A stretch of 22,511 nt of DNA from Saprospiraceae bacterium (GTDB taxonomy: Bacteria; Bacteroidota; Bacteroidia; Chitinophagales; Saprospiraceae), in assembly GCA_013042795.1 (NCBI GenBank), contig JABDPK010000249.1:1-22511 (forward strand), given 5' to 3'. The position numbers and the translations under genes are program-made. Positions 7,955-15,346 of this stretch are shown here, one piece after another. Each line of letters opens with the position of its first letter. The stretch's first letter is position 1. The notes beneath the pieces were generated by a model. The model worked only from the letters and a program-made list of their open reading frames with translations. It had not been told where the DNA came from and searched no databases.

Positions 7955-8669
7955 TAATAAGGTTCGATTTTACATAATCATTTATAAAGGCTTCCTTGTA
8001 TGAAGGGCCAAGAGGTAGGACACTGTTTCCAAGTGATATCTCATCATTGCCGATACTGACTATTTTTTTTACCTGCACAATGTAAGATCTCGAAATACGT
8101 GCAAAAAGCTTTGGAGGAAGTTTTGAATAAATTGTCTTTACATTCATGGCCGTCATGTACTTTTGATTTTCGGTATGTATCACAACATAATCCTTCATTC
8201 CCTTAATGAAATCGATATCATCATATTTCAGTTTAACATACTGCCTGTCAGCTTTAATAAAGAGATGATCATTATCTGATTCAAGACCTGGATAAGCTTT
8301 CTCTTTTAAACTATGATATTCCTTTACCTTAAACACCGCCTTATAAAAGCGTTCAAACTTAATCGGCTTTACGAGATAATCGATGACATCCAGTTCAAAG
8401 GCTTCCAGTGCAAACTGAGGATAGGCCGTAGTTAAAATGACAAATGGTTTGGAACTTAGGGATCGTATGAAATCCAGACCATTCAGACCAGGCATTTCTA
8501 TATCCAAAAAAATAATATCAACCTTGTTCTCTGAAATGAATTCAGAAGCCTTAAATGCATTTTCAAAGCTCCCTGCCTCTTCCAGGAAGGGAATTTGCTG
8601 AGCATTTATTCGAACACCTTCTCTGGCAAGTGGTTCGTCATCAACTATGATATATTTCAATAGACTCAT
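7947..8669 (-). CDS. LytTR-type response regulator
   Basis: This is a 240-residue two-component regulator. Receiver domain about 4-120: acidic pair Asp10/Asp11, phospho-acceptor Asp56 in IIFLDIEMPG, Thr in ILTTAYPQ, and Lys in YLVKPIKFERF. LytTR DNA-binding domain about 135-235: LFIKADRQYVKLKYDDIDFI, KDYVVIHTENQKYMT, FARISRSYIVQ and the closing LGPSYKE. It would bind target promoters when phosphorylated by its partner kinase. The ATG overlaps the kinase stop as ATGA, so the pair is translationally coupled. Target genes cannot be read from the sequence; the isolated placement gives no hint. Confidence 0.95.
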   Translation of the reverse strand: MSLLKYIIVDDEPLAREGVRINAQQIPFLEEAGSFENAFKASEFISENKVDIIFLDIEMPGLNGLDFIRSLSSKPFVILTTAYPQFALEAFELDVIDYLVKPIKFERFYKAVFKVKEYHSLKEKAYPGLESDNDHLFIKADRQYVKLKYDDIDFIKGMKDYVVIHTENQKYMTAMNVKTIYSKLPPKLFARISRSYIVQVKKIVSIGNDEISLGNSVLPLGPSYKEAFINDYVKSNLITR

Positions 8670-9679
8670 TCAAGAATAAGATACAGTTTATAAAGATTAT
8701 CGTCTGCTTTTATAGAAACATTATGTTTGTCTTTGTAGGCCAACTCAAGTCTTCTCTTTGCATTCTTTATGCCTATGCCTCCGACATCTCTTGCTTTTAT
8801 ATCTCCGATTTCATTGATACAACTAAAGTGTATTTTGTCCTGTATGATATTAATTTTGATTTCCACAAAGCTTTTGGATCCATCACTTTTGTTACTGTAT
8901 TTAAAAGCATTTTCAATAAACGGGATAAAAATCAATGGGGCGATTTCCTTTGAATTGACAGGACCTTCGATTTCGAAATGTACATCAAGATTGTTTCTTC
9001 TTAATTTCTCAAGACTGATATAGTTCCTGATATATTCCAGTTCGCTGGCAAGTGAGACGCGTTCAGTGTCACATTCATATAGTTGATATCTTAAAAGATC
9101 AGACAGTTGCATAATACTCTTTGGCAATTCGTCCATCTTTTTCATAGACATGATATAAAGATTGTTTAAAGTATTGAAGAGGAAGTGTGGATTGATCTGA
9201 CTTTTGAGATATGCAAGCTCGGTCTTCAGTTGTGATTCTTTAAGTGCCTGGATTTGTGTTTGATTCCTGTAACTCATCTTAAAGAACCTGATGACAACTG
9301 CTAATCCGACCAAAGACACATTTGTGGCCAATGAACCTATAAAGTATTCATGAAAGGTAAAATCTTCTTCCAAATTCAAACCATACAAATAATAATTAAA
9401 AACAAGAACAAACATTATCGATATAAAAGTCAATAATGCATATAGCCCAATGCGCCTTTTTAACAGGAATTTTGGCAACAGATAGTAGATATTGAAATAT
9501 ACAAGCAACATGTCGCCAATAAGCTCAAAAACTACGTAGTGAATTCCATCAATGGGGCTAGTAACACCAAGTAAACTAAGAAACTCATCCAAATAGATGA
9601 ATATCCAGAACGCAATATGCCTAAGTATCTGGTATTTCTTTTCAAACAGGAACTTGTATATCCAGTGTGTATTATTCAA
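8666..9679 (-). CDS. LytS-type sensor histidine kinase (His_kinase family), TTG start
   Basis: This is a 337-residue membrane sensor kinase. Four hydrophobic helices fill the N-terminal part (about 19-38, 47-68, 77-98 and 110-132) with little external domain. A coiled linker follows, then the His_kinase motif LKSQINPHFLFNTLNNLYIM with phospho-acceptor His165, the N box PFIENAFKYSN (Asn257), and the G box GGIGIKNAKRRLELAY near the C-terminus. It phosphorylates the LytTR regulator encoded just downstream. The start is TTG (9677-9679): an in-frame TAG lies three codons upstream and the next internal Met is at residue 57, after the first helices, so the TTG must be used. A -7-like element lies about 17 bases upstream, giving a very short leader. 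Confidence 0.93.
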   Translation of the reverse strand: MNNTHWIYKFLFEKKYQILRHIAFWIFIYLDEFLSLLGVTSPIDGIHYVVFELIGDMLLVYFNIYYLLPKFLLKRRIGLYALLTFISIMFVLVFNYYLYGLNLEEDFTFHEYFIGSLATNVSLVGLAVVIRFFKMSYRNQTQIQALKESQLKTELAYLKSQINPHFLFNTLNNLYIMSMKKMDELPKSIMQLSDLLRYQLYECDTERVSLASELEYIRNYISLEKLRRNNLDVHFEIEGPVNSKEIAPLIFIPFIENAFKYSNKSDGSKSFVEIKINIIQDKIHFSCINEIGDIKARDVGGIGIKNAKRRLELAYKDKHNVSIKADDNLYKLYLILE

Positions 9680-9695
9680 TGGGAACTATTTAATA

Positions 9696-9729
9696 CAAAG
9701 CTATCCAATTAGAATATTCAGTACATCAA
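9696..9729 (-). promoter_or_regulatory. Promoter for the sensor kinase/LytTR operon
   Basis: On the minus strand TAGCTTTG (9696-9703) matches TAnnTTTG. A TTG at 9727-9729 lies 23 bases upstream, slightly wide for the -33 element. The predicted transcript would begin only about 10 bases before the TTG start codon. Confidence 0.5.
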
Positions 9730-9956
9730 CAAAGTATAATAAAAATCAAGCTTGGTATAATATACTGATGATTGATACCGCTCATAAGCTTGTATTGTTA
9801 AGTTATTTCAAAAATGGGTATTAAAAAATGAGACCGAAAATGTAAAATAGGCGTCATTTCAATACATATGAAATATTAAATATGAAAAAGTTTTCTGTGA
9901 GAGTAGGGGTGATATGAATATTCTCTGTCTATAAGTCAAAGGGTGTTATTAAAGGT
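9704..9956. other. Stretch without a recognisable gene
   Basis: Between the kinase promoter and the two terminators I see AT-rich sequence with only very short ORFs (for example an 11-codon one starting at about 9882). There is no convincing plus-strand promoter. The strong plus-oriented terminator at its end leaves open a small transcript here, but nothing else supports one. Confidence 0.4.
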
Positions 9957-9992
9957 AAAAAGAGATTTTCTTAAAGTAGAGGATCTCTTTTT
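9957..9992. terminator. Strong hairpin terminator with long T run
   Basis: AAAAAGAGAT (9957-9966) pairs perfectly with ATCTCTTTTT (9983-9992), a 10-bp stem with a 16-base loop. On the plus strand a run of ten T begins at 9988; on the minus strand the run is five T. It may be a second terminator behind the minus-strand barrel-protein gene, or may end an unseen plus-strand transcript. Confidence 0.65.
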
Positions 9993-10004
9993 TTTTTGCA
10001 TAAA

Positions 10005-10036
10005 AAAAAGCCCTCCGATTAATAGAAGGGCTTTTT
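10005..10036 (-). terminator. Rho-independent terminator after the outer-membrane protein gene
   Basis: AAAAAGCCCT (10005-10014) pairs with AGGGCTTTTT (10027-10036) with a 12-base loop. On the minus strand the stem starts 24 bases after the stop of the barrel-protein gene and is followed by a long T run. Confidence 0.85.
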
Positions 10037-10059
10037 AAGTATATTTTCAACTCCTCGTC

Positions 10060-10791
10060 TTAGAACCAGATAAATTTGGATTTTTCACCACATCTGGCCT
10101 GACCAACTCCTCCAATTCCCCAATTCAGTTCAAAGACTAAACCTGCAAAAATTGGTACAGTGCTGGCAGCATCTCCGATATAATTTACAGGTTGCCTGTT
10201 CATCAGGTCGGAAGGCATCCTCCCATCATCATTAACCAGGTCCTGGAATCCATATTCAAATCTTAAACCAAGGATGCCACTGAATCGGCCATCGTTACCC
10301 AGTATATAGGTACCGAATCCTATAACCCCGGCCAAGGCATTGCTATTGAAGTATTCAGATGGATCGGTTGTATCTCCTGTAGCAAGATCTTCACTTCTGA
10401 CATCACCTATGAATGACACTTTAGGACCTATTTCGAAATATCCTTTGTGTCTAGCATTCCTAAATAGCACATAGATATCGGCTGAGGGAACACGGACTTC
10501 ATGGTCTCCACCTCCAGCTGCCGAGGTATTCTGGAACTTACCTTTCAGTGAACCGAACATGGCATCGATTGAAATACCGGTATAATTCCAGTTAATTCCG
10601 AATTTGCCACCAAACTTAGTGCTTGTAGTAATGGTATAATCCCAATTTGGATCATCTCCGATTGCACTGTTATATAACATGGACATTCCGGTCTGAACTT
10701 TAACTCCCGTATCAAGCCAGAATTCCATTTTTTGGGCGTCAGATTTTATAAAACCCATCAAAATAATAGCGCATAAGATTAATTTCTTCAT
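10060..10791 (-). CDS. Small outer-membrane beta-barrel protein
   Basis: This 243-residue protein has a clear signal peptide (MKKLILCAIILMGFIKSDAQ). The mature part is a series of amphipathic beta strands with alternating hydrophobic residues and Gly/Tyr/Trp, for example GGKFGINWNYTGISIDAMFG (about 62-81), GYFEIGPKVSFIG and FSGILGLRFEYGF, and a C-terminal ending in Phe as outer-membrane barrels often have. I would expect an 8-10 strand barrel of the OmpW/porin-like superfamily, but cannot name the family. It lies 51 bases behind the rhodanese lipoprotein gene on the same strand, probably one transcript that ends at the terminator just downstream. No function can be inferred beyond an envelope location. 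Confidence 0.75.
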   Translation of the reverse strand: MKKLILCAIILMGFIKSDAQKMEFWLDTGVKVQTGMSMLYNSAIGDDPNWDYTITTSTKFGGKFGINWNYTGISIDAMFGSLKGKFQNTSAAGGGDHEVRVPSADIYVLFRNARHKGYFEIGPKVSFIGDVRSEDLATGDTTDPSEYFNSNALAGVIGFGTYILGNDGRFSGILGLRFEYGFQDLVNDDGRMPSDLMNRQPVNYIGDAASTVPIFAGLVFELNWGIGGVGQARCGEKSKFIWF

Positions 10792-10842
10792 AAATGTTAG
10801 TTTTTAAGCCAATTGTGCCTAAGGCTAAGATGATATAATAAT

Positions 10843-11286
10843 TCAGTTGTTTACGTTCTCCATGTCCATCCAACCATCAAATCCATCGGTCAGATCATAG
10901 ACTGTTTTGAACCCCATGCCTTGTGTCATTTTATATGCCCTTGCACTTCTATTTCCTGCTCTGCAATACAAAACATACTTTTTGTCCCTGTCAAGTTCAT
11001 TGAGTTTGGTTTTGAAAGACATGTTTTTCATGTCAAGTACGATCGATCCTTCTATCATTCCAAATTCTTCTATTTCTTCAGGGGTTCTCAGATCCACAAA
11101 AATATATTCACCTGTTTTGAAATATTCCATACCTTTTTCGAGCGATATGATTCCATCTGCCACTTTTTGTACAGGATATTCATCTGCTTGTTGATCACCT
11201 GTTGTTTGTGATCCAGCCTGATTGTTTTTTGTTTTGCAAGTTGCAAGTGTAAGGCAAATCAAAATGGACAAAGAATATATTTTCAT
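10843..11286 (-). CDS. Rhodanese-domain lipoprotein
   Basis: This 147-residue protein has a lipoprotein signal ending in LATC (Cys17). A low-complexity linker rich in Gln/Gly/Asp follows, then one rhodanese domain (about 45-145). The domain shows YIFVDLRTPEEIEEFGMIEG (about 61-80) and the active loop YCRAGNRSA with catalytic Cys108, then GFKTVYDLTDGFDGW. Rhodanese domains carry a persulfide sulfur on this Cys, although many periplasmic ones have unknown acceptors. The product would sit in the periplasm or at the outer membrane. It precedes the barrel-protein gene and is probably co-transcribed with it. All loop residues are present, so it should be active. Confidence 0.93.
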   Translation of the reverse strand: MKIYSLSILICLTLATCKTKNNQAGSQTTGDQQADEYPVQKVADGIISLEKGMEYFKTGEYIFVDLRTPEEIEEFGMIEGSIVLDMKNMSFKTKLNELDRDKKYVLYCRAGNRSARAYKMTQGMGFKTVYDLTDGFDGWMDMENVNN

Positions 11287-11434
11287 GTTTCAAAATTGAG
11301 CTCCACAATAATACTACTTTTCTTTATACAGCTAATGAGAATAATTCAAAAAATAGGGAATGGCTAAATACAACTTCCTGAATCTAATCTGATATGTTAA
11401 AGTTGATAATACATTAAAAATTGTTCTAATATGA

Positions 11435-11466
11435 TTTGTTCCTGATTATAGTTTGTAATACCTTTG
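11435..11466 (+). promoter_or_regulatory. Well-formed Bacteroidota promoter upstream of an orphan small transcript
   Basis: TTTG (11435-11438), a 20-base spacer, then TACCTTTG (11459-11466): this fits the phylum's TTTG-N19-21-TAnnTTTG consensus fully. Transcription should begin at about 11472-11474. No annotated-size gene follows on the plus strand; the only content before the terminator at 11744-11782 is a 37-codon ORF. Confidence 0.7.
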
Positions 11467-11474
11467 GAGCAGAT

Positions 11475-11509
11475 ATTTAGTTAAAACAATTTTTATTTGT
11501 CAACTAAAT
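11475..11509 (+). other. Hairpin at the predicted 5' end of the small transcript
   Basis: ATTTAGTT (11475-11482) pairs with AACTAAAT (11502-11509), extendable outwards by a G-T wobble and one A-T pair. Inside, ACAA can pair with TTGT after a small internal loop. It begins within a few bases of the start site predicted from the promoter, as 5'-stabilising hairpins do. Confidence 0.5.
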
Positions 11510-11589
11510 GTTAAATATGGATAATTGAGCCAACCTTTTAGGTGTTTTATACGTCTATATTAAAAAGCAAATTATAATTATTATTACCC

Positions 11590-11703
11590 ATGATGAGATT
11601 TTTTAAATTTATTTTGAACCTCTTTAAAAAGACGCCTAAGAAGATATCCTCTAGGATTTCAAAAAGGTACAATGAAGAGTATGAGGGTTGGTTGGGTATT
11701 TAG
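11590..11703 (+). CDS. Putative 37-aa basic amphipathic small protein
   Basis: This short ORF starts with two consecutive ATG codons (11590 and 11593), preceded by an in-frame TAA, and ends in TAG. The peptide begins MMRFFKFILNLFKKTPKK, continues with a second basic stretch ISSRISKRY and ends EEYEGWLGI. The N-terminal part would form an amphipathic helix with one Phe/Ile/Leu face and Lys/Arg on the other, suitable for lying on a membrane. It is the only sizeable ORF between a full-consensus promoter about 120 bases upstream and a strong terminator about 40 bases downstream. TTGGGTA (11692-11698) and TACCCAA (11733-11739) form a hairpin covering its last codons and stop. I know of no family. 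It may be a real small protein or chance coding inside a regulatory RNA. Confidence 0.45.
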   Translation: MMRFFKFILNLFKKTPKKISSRISKRYNEEYEGWLGI

Positions 11704-11743
11704 ATCCCGCTTACCGCTTACCGAATAGTTTTTACCCAAAGAG

Positions 11744-11782
11744 AAAAAGAAGTCTTGGCTTGTTAAGTCAAGGCTTTTTTTA
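11744..11782. terminator. Strong bidirectional terminator
   Basis: AAGTCTTGGCTT (11750-11761) pairs with AAGTCAAGGCTT (11765-11776) as a 12-bp stem with two wobble pairs and a three-base loop. An outer A run (11744-11748) faces the seven T at 11775-11781. It ends the small plus-strand unit; on the minus strand it directly follows the ferredoxin stop and a run of five T closes it. Confidence 0.85.
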
Positions 11783-12127
11783 TTGGTGCAGCCTGGCTTG
11801 TCTCTCCAATAATTCTTCTACAGTTTCTTCCCTGTTTTCATCAGGCACACAACAATCCACAGGGCAAACAGCAGCACATTGAGGTTCTTCATGAAATCCC
11901 TGGCATTCCGTGCATTTGTCTGGTACTATATAATATATATCATCATCGATAGGTTCTTGCTCTGATTTGGCATCCACGACAAGGCCATCTTCTAGCGTGT
12001 ATTCTCCGGATACTGTCGTTCCTTCAGAAATCGTCCATTCAATTCCGCCTTCATATATTGCATTATTGGGGCACTCTGGTTCACAGGCACCACAATTAAT
12101 ACACTCATCAGTAATAAAAATTGCCAT
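11780..12127 (-). CDS. 4Fe-4S dicluster ferredoxin
   Basis: This is a 115-residue electron carrier. The first cluster motif is [12 protein letters not shown] (Cys9, 12, 15, 19). The second is spaced as C72-x2-C75-x8-C84-x3-C88-P-V-D-C-C with a longer gap, the arrangement of the 2[4Fe-4S] ferredoxins that carry an insertion between the second and third Cys. An acidic insert (about 28-65) separates the two motifs, and an acidic tail with [13 protein letters not shown] follows. It would be a soluble cytoplasmic low-potential donor or acceptor; the partner cannot be told. It lies 16 bases behind pssA on the same strand, so the two probably share a transcript that ends at the terminator right after its stop. 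Confidence 0.95.
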   Translation of the reverse strand: MAIFITDECINCGACEPECPNNAIYEGGIEWTISEGTTVSGEYTLEDGLVVDAKSEQEPIDDDIYYIVPDKCTECQGFHEEPQCAAVCPVDCCVPDENREETVEELLERQARLHQ

Positions 12128-12143
12128 TAATTAAACTCTAGTT

Positions 12144-12824
12144 TTATTCTTTATCAATCTTGTAACTGTAAATAACCGACAGGAGCACATAAATGACAAC
12201 TCCCAATGGCATTGCTAATTTGTAATTAATCAGTGTCAAAAAACAGAATGTGATCAGGCTGAATAATATAAACAGATTATAACTCAGACTCCTTCCTATC
12301 TGTTTAAATGAAAACATCTTTATCTTACTTAAGTTCAAAAACATCAGGAAAATTGGAATAAGAACATAAGTTGAAGGGGAATCAATAAGGGATTGCATCA
12401 GTGTACTGTCAAATTTCACACCGATAAATAGTCCAATCAGAAAAAAGGTACTTGCAGGTGTGGGCAGCCCTGTAAAATACTTTGTATCCGGTCTCAGGTT
12501 AAATATAGCAAGCCGTATGGCACTTCCTGCTAAAATAAAAAATGCAGGAATATACATGAGCCAGTGATCAATAGGGGTGAGCAATGTATAAAGATAGGCT
12601 GGTGCTACACCAAAACTCACCAGGTCAGCCAGCGAATCCAATTCTTTACCCAATTGGCTCTGTACTTTGAGAACTCTGGCAATCAGACCATCTATTACAT
12701 CAAAAAACATCCCGAGTAACAATATCATTGAACTTATATGGAGATCTGCCACCAGGATAGCAGCAAAACCACAACAAAGGTTCATGATGGTAAATGACGA
12801 TGGGATTTTTGTCCTGATGTTCAA
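12144..12824 (-). CDS. pssA: CDP-diacylglycerol-serine O-phosphatidyltransferase, TTG start
   Basis: This 226-residue integral membrane enzyme condenses CDP-diacylglycerol with L-serine to phosphatidylserine, the precursor of phosphatidylethanolamine. The CDP-alcohol phosphotransferase motif is complete: Asp42-x2-Asp45-Gly46-x2-Ala49-Arg50, then Gly59-x3-Asp63-x3-Asp67 (within DVIDGLIAR and GKELDSLAD). The PssA-type N-terminus (RTKIPSSFTIMNLCCGFAAI) and about six to eight membrane helices support the serine-specific branch. Translation starts at TTG (12822-12824): an in-frame TAG lies two codons upstream, and starting at the internal Met14 would lose conserved N-terminal residues. It is first in a two-gene run with the ferredoxin. 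A -7-like element lies about 110 bases upstream. Confidence 0.93.
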   Translation of the reverse strand: MNIRTKIPSSFTIMNLCCGFAAILVADLHISSMILLLGMFFDVIDGLIARVLKVQSQLGKELDSLADLVSFGVAPAYLYTLLTPIDHWLMYIPAFFILAGSAIRLAIFNLRPDTKYFTGLPTPASTFFLIGLFIGVKFDSTLMQSLIDSPSTYVLIPIFLMFLNLSKIKMFSFKQIGRSLSYNLFILFSLITFCFLTLINYKLAMPLGVVIYVLLSVIYSYKIDKE

Positions 12825-12899
12825 AACCTATTAAACTACTTTAACTTAATTTTTTCATGATTATAACGAAACCTTAAACAAATATTACGTCATAAAGAT

Positions 12900-12940
12900 G
12901 ATAGATTTGGTATATATGATAAAATTGTACCAAATTTATC
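12900..12940. promoter_or_regulatory. Inverted repeat holding two opposed -7 promoter elements
   Basis: GATAGATTTGGTA (12900-12912) and TACCAAATTTATC (12928-12940) are inverted repeats of 13 bases with one G-T type mismatch and 15 bases between them. The left arm contains TAGATTTG (12902-12909, plus strand) and the right arm TAAATTTG (12931-12938, minus strand), each matching TAnnTTTG. Neither has a clear -33 TTG at standard spacing. It lies between divergent pssA and the M48 protease gene, so it may be a shared operator or a pair of face-to-face promoters. Confidence 0.45.
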
Positions 12941-12977
12941 TGTTGCACAAATTTAATAACTTAATATTCAACAAGCT

Positions 12978-14462
12978 ATGCTTTCCCAAAGTGTATTTCC
13001 AAGATTATCCATATTGATTCTGACGATTTTTATCATTTCATCATGCGCAAGGAACCCTGTCACAGGAAAAAAAGAATTTATGCTGATGTCTGAAAGCCAG
13101 GAAAAAGCACTTGGTGCACAATCAGATCCTTCCATTATCCAGGCATATGGCTTGTATGAAAATCAGGAACTCCAGGATTTCATAAATATAAAAGGACAGG
13201 AAATGGTCAAGGTTTCTCATAGACCAGATCTGGAATTCAGTTTCAGGCTTTTGGACAGCCCGGTCGTCAATGCATTTGCTGTTCCAGGAGGATACGTGTA
13301 CTTCACCAGGGGAATAATGGCTCATTTTAATAATGAAGCTGAATTCGCTGGTGTTCTTGGACATGAAATCGGTCATGTGACCGCAAGGCATTCCGCAAAA
13401 CAGTATAGCCAGCAAATGTTGGCACAAGTCGGTTTTATGGCTGGTGTCATTGCCAGCGAAAAATTCAGGGAGTTTGCCTATGAAGCAAGCCAGGGATTAA
13501 GTCTCCTCTTTTTAAAATTTGGAAGAGATCATGAAAGTCAGTCAGATGAATTGGGTGTGGAGTACTCCACCAAAGTGGGATATGACTCCCATGAGATGGC
13601 AGATTTCTTTCAAACATTGAACAGGCTTCAGTCCAAATCAGGTCAGACGATTCCGGATTTCCTTTCCACACATCCCAATCCTGTGAACAGGTACAACAAA
13701 GTGCACAAGCTTTCAGACCAGGCTCAGGCCAATCTTGACAAAGCAAGTTTGAAAATCGGGCAAGATGAATACCTTTCTATGATAGATGGCCTTGTATATG
13801 GTGATGATCCCAAACAAGGATATACAGACAACAACGTATTCTATCACCCGGTCTTATTATTCCAGTTTCCATATCCGGCAGGGTGGAATCTATTAAATGC
13901 ACCAACCCAGGTTCAAATGGCACCACAGGATGGAAAGGCACTTATGATCCTTACACTTTCATCAGAGAAATCTCTCGATCAGGCAGCTCAGGCAGCAGCA
14001 GAACAGTTCAATCTTGCAGTGATCGAATCTCAAAGAACCAATGTGAAGGGAAATCCGGCAATAGCCATGGTATCTGATCAGAAACCTGATCCACAGGCAC
14101 AACAAGCAGGACAACAAACAGATCCGGTCAGAATACTATCTTACTTTATACAATATGGAGAATACATATATGTCTTTCATGGGCTTTCTTTAAAAGCAGA
14201 TTTCAATAAATACAATCAATCATTTAAAAGAACGATGACGAATTTCAGGAAGCTGACAGATCAATCCAGGATCAATGTCAAGCCGACCAGAATAAATATT
14301 AAAGCTGCACCAAGAACCGGTACCCTCAAAACAGTACTCAACAGCCTTGGAGTGGCAGTAAAAGATCATGAGGAAATATCAATAATAAATGGAATGAAAC
14401 TAACGGACAATGTTTCCGCTGGAACGAAATTGAAACTATTTAGTCAAGCCTATAATAAATAA
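12978..14462 (+). CDS. M48-family metalloprotease lipoprotein
   Basis: This 494-residue secreted zinc protease has lipoprotein signal IISSC (Cys23), then ARNPVTGKKEFMLMSESQE, the opening typical of BepA/YfgC-like M48 proteins. The catalytic motif is HEIGH (129-133), with the third zinc ligand probably Glu186 in HESQSDELG. The VVNAFAVPGGYVYFTRGIM segment (about 96-114) is also standard. Residues about 250-400 form a second domain with a Gln/Ala-rich stretch near 370-380. The tail (about 445-490, TLKTVLNSLGVAVKDHEEIS onward) looks like a small LysM-like module, as in other Bacteroidota members. It would act in the periplasm, probably in envelope protein quality control by family analogy. It is convergent with ytxJ (5-base gap). 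Confidence 0.93.
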   Translation: MLSQSVFPRLSILILTIFIISSCARNPVTGKKEFMLMSESQEKALGAQSDPSIIQAYGLYENQELQDFINIKGQEMVKVSHRPDLEFSFRLLDSPVVNAFAVPGGYVYFTRGIMAHFNNEAEFAGVLGHEIGHVTARHSAKQYSQQMLAQVGFMAGVIASEKFREFAYEASQGLSLLFLKFGRDHESQSDELGVEYSTKVGYDSHEMADFFQTLNRLQSKSGQTIPDFLSTHPNPVNRYNKVHKLSDQAQANLDKASLKIGQDEYLSMIDGLVYGDDPKQGYTDNNVFYHPVLLFQFPYPAGWNLLNAPTQVQMAPQDGKALMILTLSSEKSLDQAAQAAAEQFNLAVIESQRTNVKGNPAIAMVSDQKPDPQAQQAGQQTDPVRILSYFIQYGEYIYVFHGLSLKADFNKYNQSFKRTMTNFRKLTDQSRINVKPTRINIKAAPRTGTLKTVLNSLGVAVKDHEEISIINGMKLTDNVSAGTKLKLFSQAYNK

Positions 14463-14467
14463 ACTTT

Positions 14468-14812
14468 TCAAATAGTTTTCAGTCTTTCAGTAATCTGGTG
14501 TGCTTGAATGCCCTGGTGAGAAGCATCAAAGATTGTTTCACCTTTATGAATCATAATAACCTGGGGCGACTCATGAATAATTGAAAATCTTTTTTCAATC
14601 TGATTGGAGATATCCCTGTGCTTGATCAGATCAAGAAAATAAAAGCGCGCTTCTGAAGGATCAAATTCTCCAATGCCTCTTTCAAAATTTTTAAGGACAA
14701 ACTTACTGATACCACACCTGGTACTGTGCTTGAAAATTATAGAAGGGATGCCGGAAGAAGTTTCAACCAGTTCATCAAGATCTACGAGACTTTCCAATTC
14801 ATACCATACCAT
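14468..14812 (-). CDS. ytxJ: Bacillithiol system redox-active protein YtxJ
   Basis: This is a 114-residue thioredoxin-fold protein without a second Cys partner. IIFKHSTRCGISKFVLKNFE (about 25-44) contains Cys33 at the position of the monothiol bacilliredoxin-like active site. FYFLDLIKHRDISNQI (about 62-77) and the cis-Pro loop HESPQVIMIHKG (about 85-96) follow, which together are the YtxJ (DUF2847) signature. The family is associated with genomes that make bacillithiol, where it is thought to remove bacillithiol from protein thiols. It is cytoplasmic, with no signal peptide. It lies behind DUF2853 on the same strand with a terminator between them, so it probably has its own promoter or depends on read-through. 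Confidence 0.9.
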   Translation of the reverse strand: MVWYELESLVDLDELVETSSGIPSIIFKHSTRCGISKFVLKNFERGIGEFDPSEARFYFLDLIKHRDISNQIEKRFSIIHESPQVIMIHKGETIFDASHQGIQAHQITERLKTI

Positions 14813-14852
14813 AAAACAAAGAAGGGATAAATTTCAGAATAATAAAAACAAA

Positions 14853-14880
14853 AAAAGCCGCATCTGACGAAGCGGCTTTT
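14853..14880 (-). terminator. Terminator after the DUF2853 gene
   Basis: AAAAGCCGC (14853-14861) pairs with GCGGCTTTT (14872-14880), a 9-bp GC-cored stem with a 10-base loop. On the minus strand it starts 20 bases after the DUF2853 stop and is followed by six T, a G and five more T. Confidence 0.88.
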
Positions 14881-14899
14881 ATAAAAGATCTTTTACTAC

Positions 14900-15238
14900 T
14901 TACTTAAAGACACCAGATTTTCTGAATCTTTTAGCCAATAGATAGTAGAACATAGCTCTGTATTTGTTCCTGTTGGATTTTCCGATCTGAGTGATTACAT
15001 CAGCCATACCTTCATCTAGTTTAGGTGTGTCTTTCAATCCTAATTTTTTGATAAGGAAATTCTTTTTGATCCTTTCCAGTTCCTTTTTATCTGAAGCTGC
15101 AACTTTGGATGCATCAGAACTATACAAAGATGGGCCACATGCTTTAGCAACTTTAGCCAACATAGCAGCATCGTATTTAATGCCTAACTTGTTAAACTCT
15201 TTGTCGAATGTGTCCATACATTCTTGAAATTTGCTCAT
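14900..15238 (-). CDS. DUF2853 family protein
   Basis: This 112-residue, all-helical, basic protein matches the DUF2853 pattern along its length: LGIKYDAAMLAKVAKACGPS (about 18-37) with LYSSDASKVAASDKKELE, NFLIKKLGLKD (about 60-70), then KSNRNKYRAMFYYLLAKRF near the C-terminus. No catalytic motif is visible, and the family's biological role is not established. Its position gives no clue: a terminator closes it downstream and ggt is divergent 108 bases away. There is no signal peptide, so it is probably cytoplasmic. Confidence 0.9.
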   Translation of the reverse strand: MSKFQECMDTFDKEFNKLGIKYDAAMLAKVAKACGPSLYSSDASKVAASDKKELERIKKNFLIKKLGLKDTPKLDEGMADVITQIGKSNRNKYRAMFYYLLAKRFRKSGVFK

Positions 15239-15346
15239 AAGAGAATATTTAAATAATTATTTAATGGTATAAAAATAGCGAATTATATTAATTATTTCTC
15301 ATATATGTAAAATGTTATTAATTACTTTAATGAAGCAAGGATATTT

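Noticed and set aside
11711..11724. Tandem repeat GCTTACC x2 as the start of a repeat array
   Set aside because: Only two copies of seven bases, with no further units or spacers; not a CRISPR or mobile-element end.
13122..13746. Minus-strand ORFs of 101 and 93 codons inside the M48 protease gene
   Set aside because: The plus frame carries the HEIGH catalytic motif; the antisense peptides are rich in Cys/His/Trp/Pro, as expected for non-coding frames.
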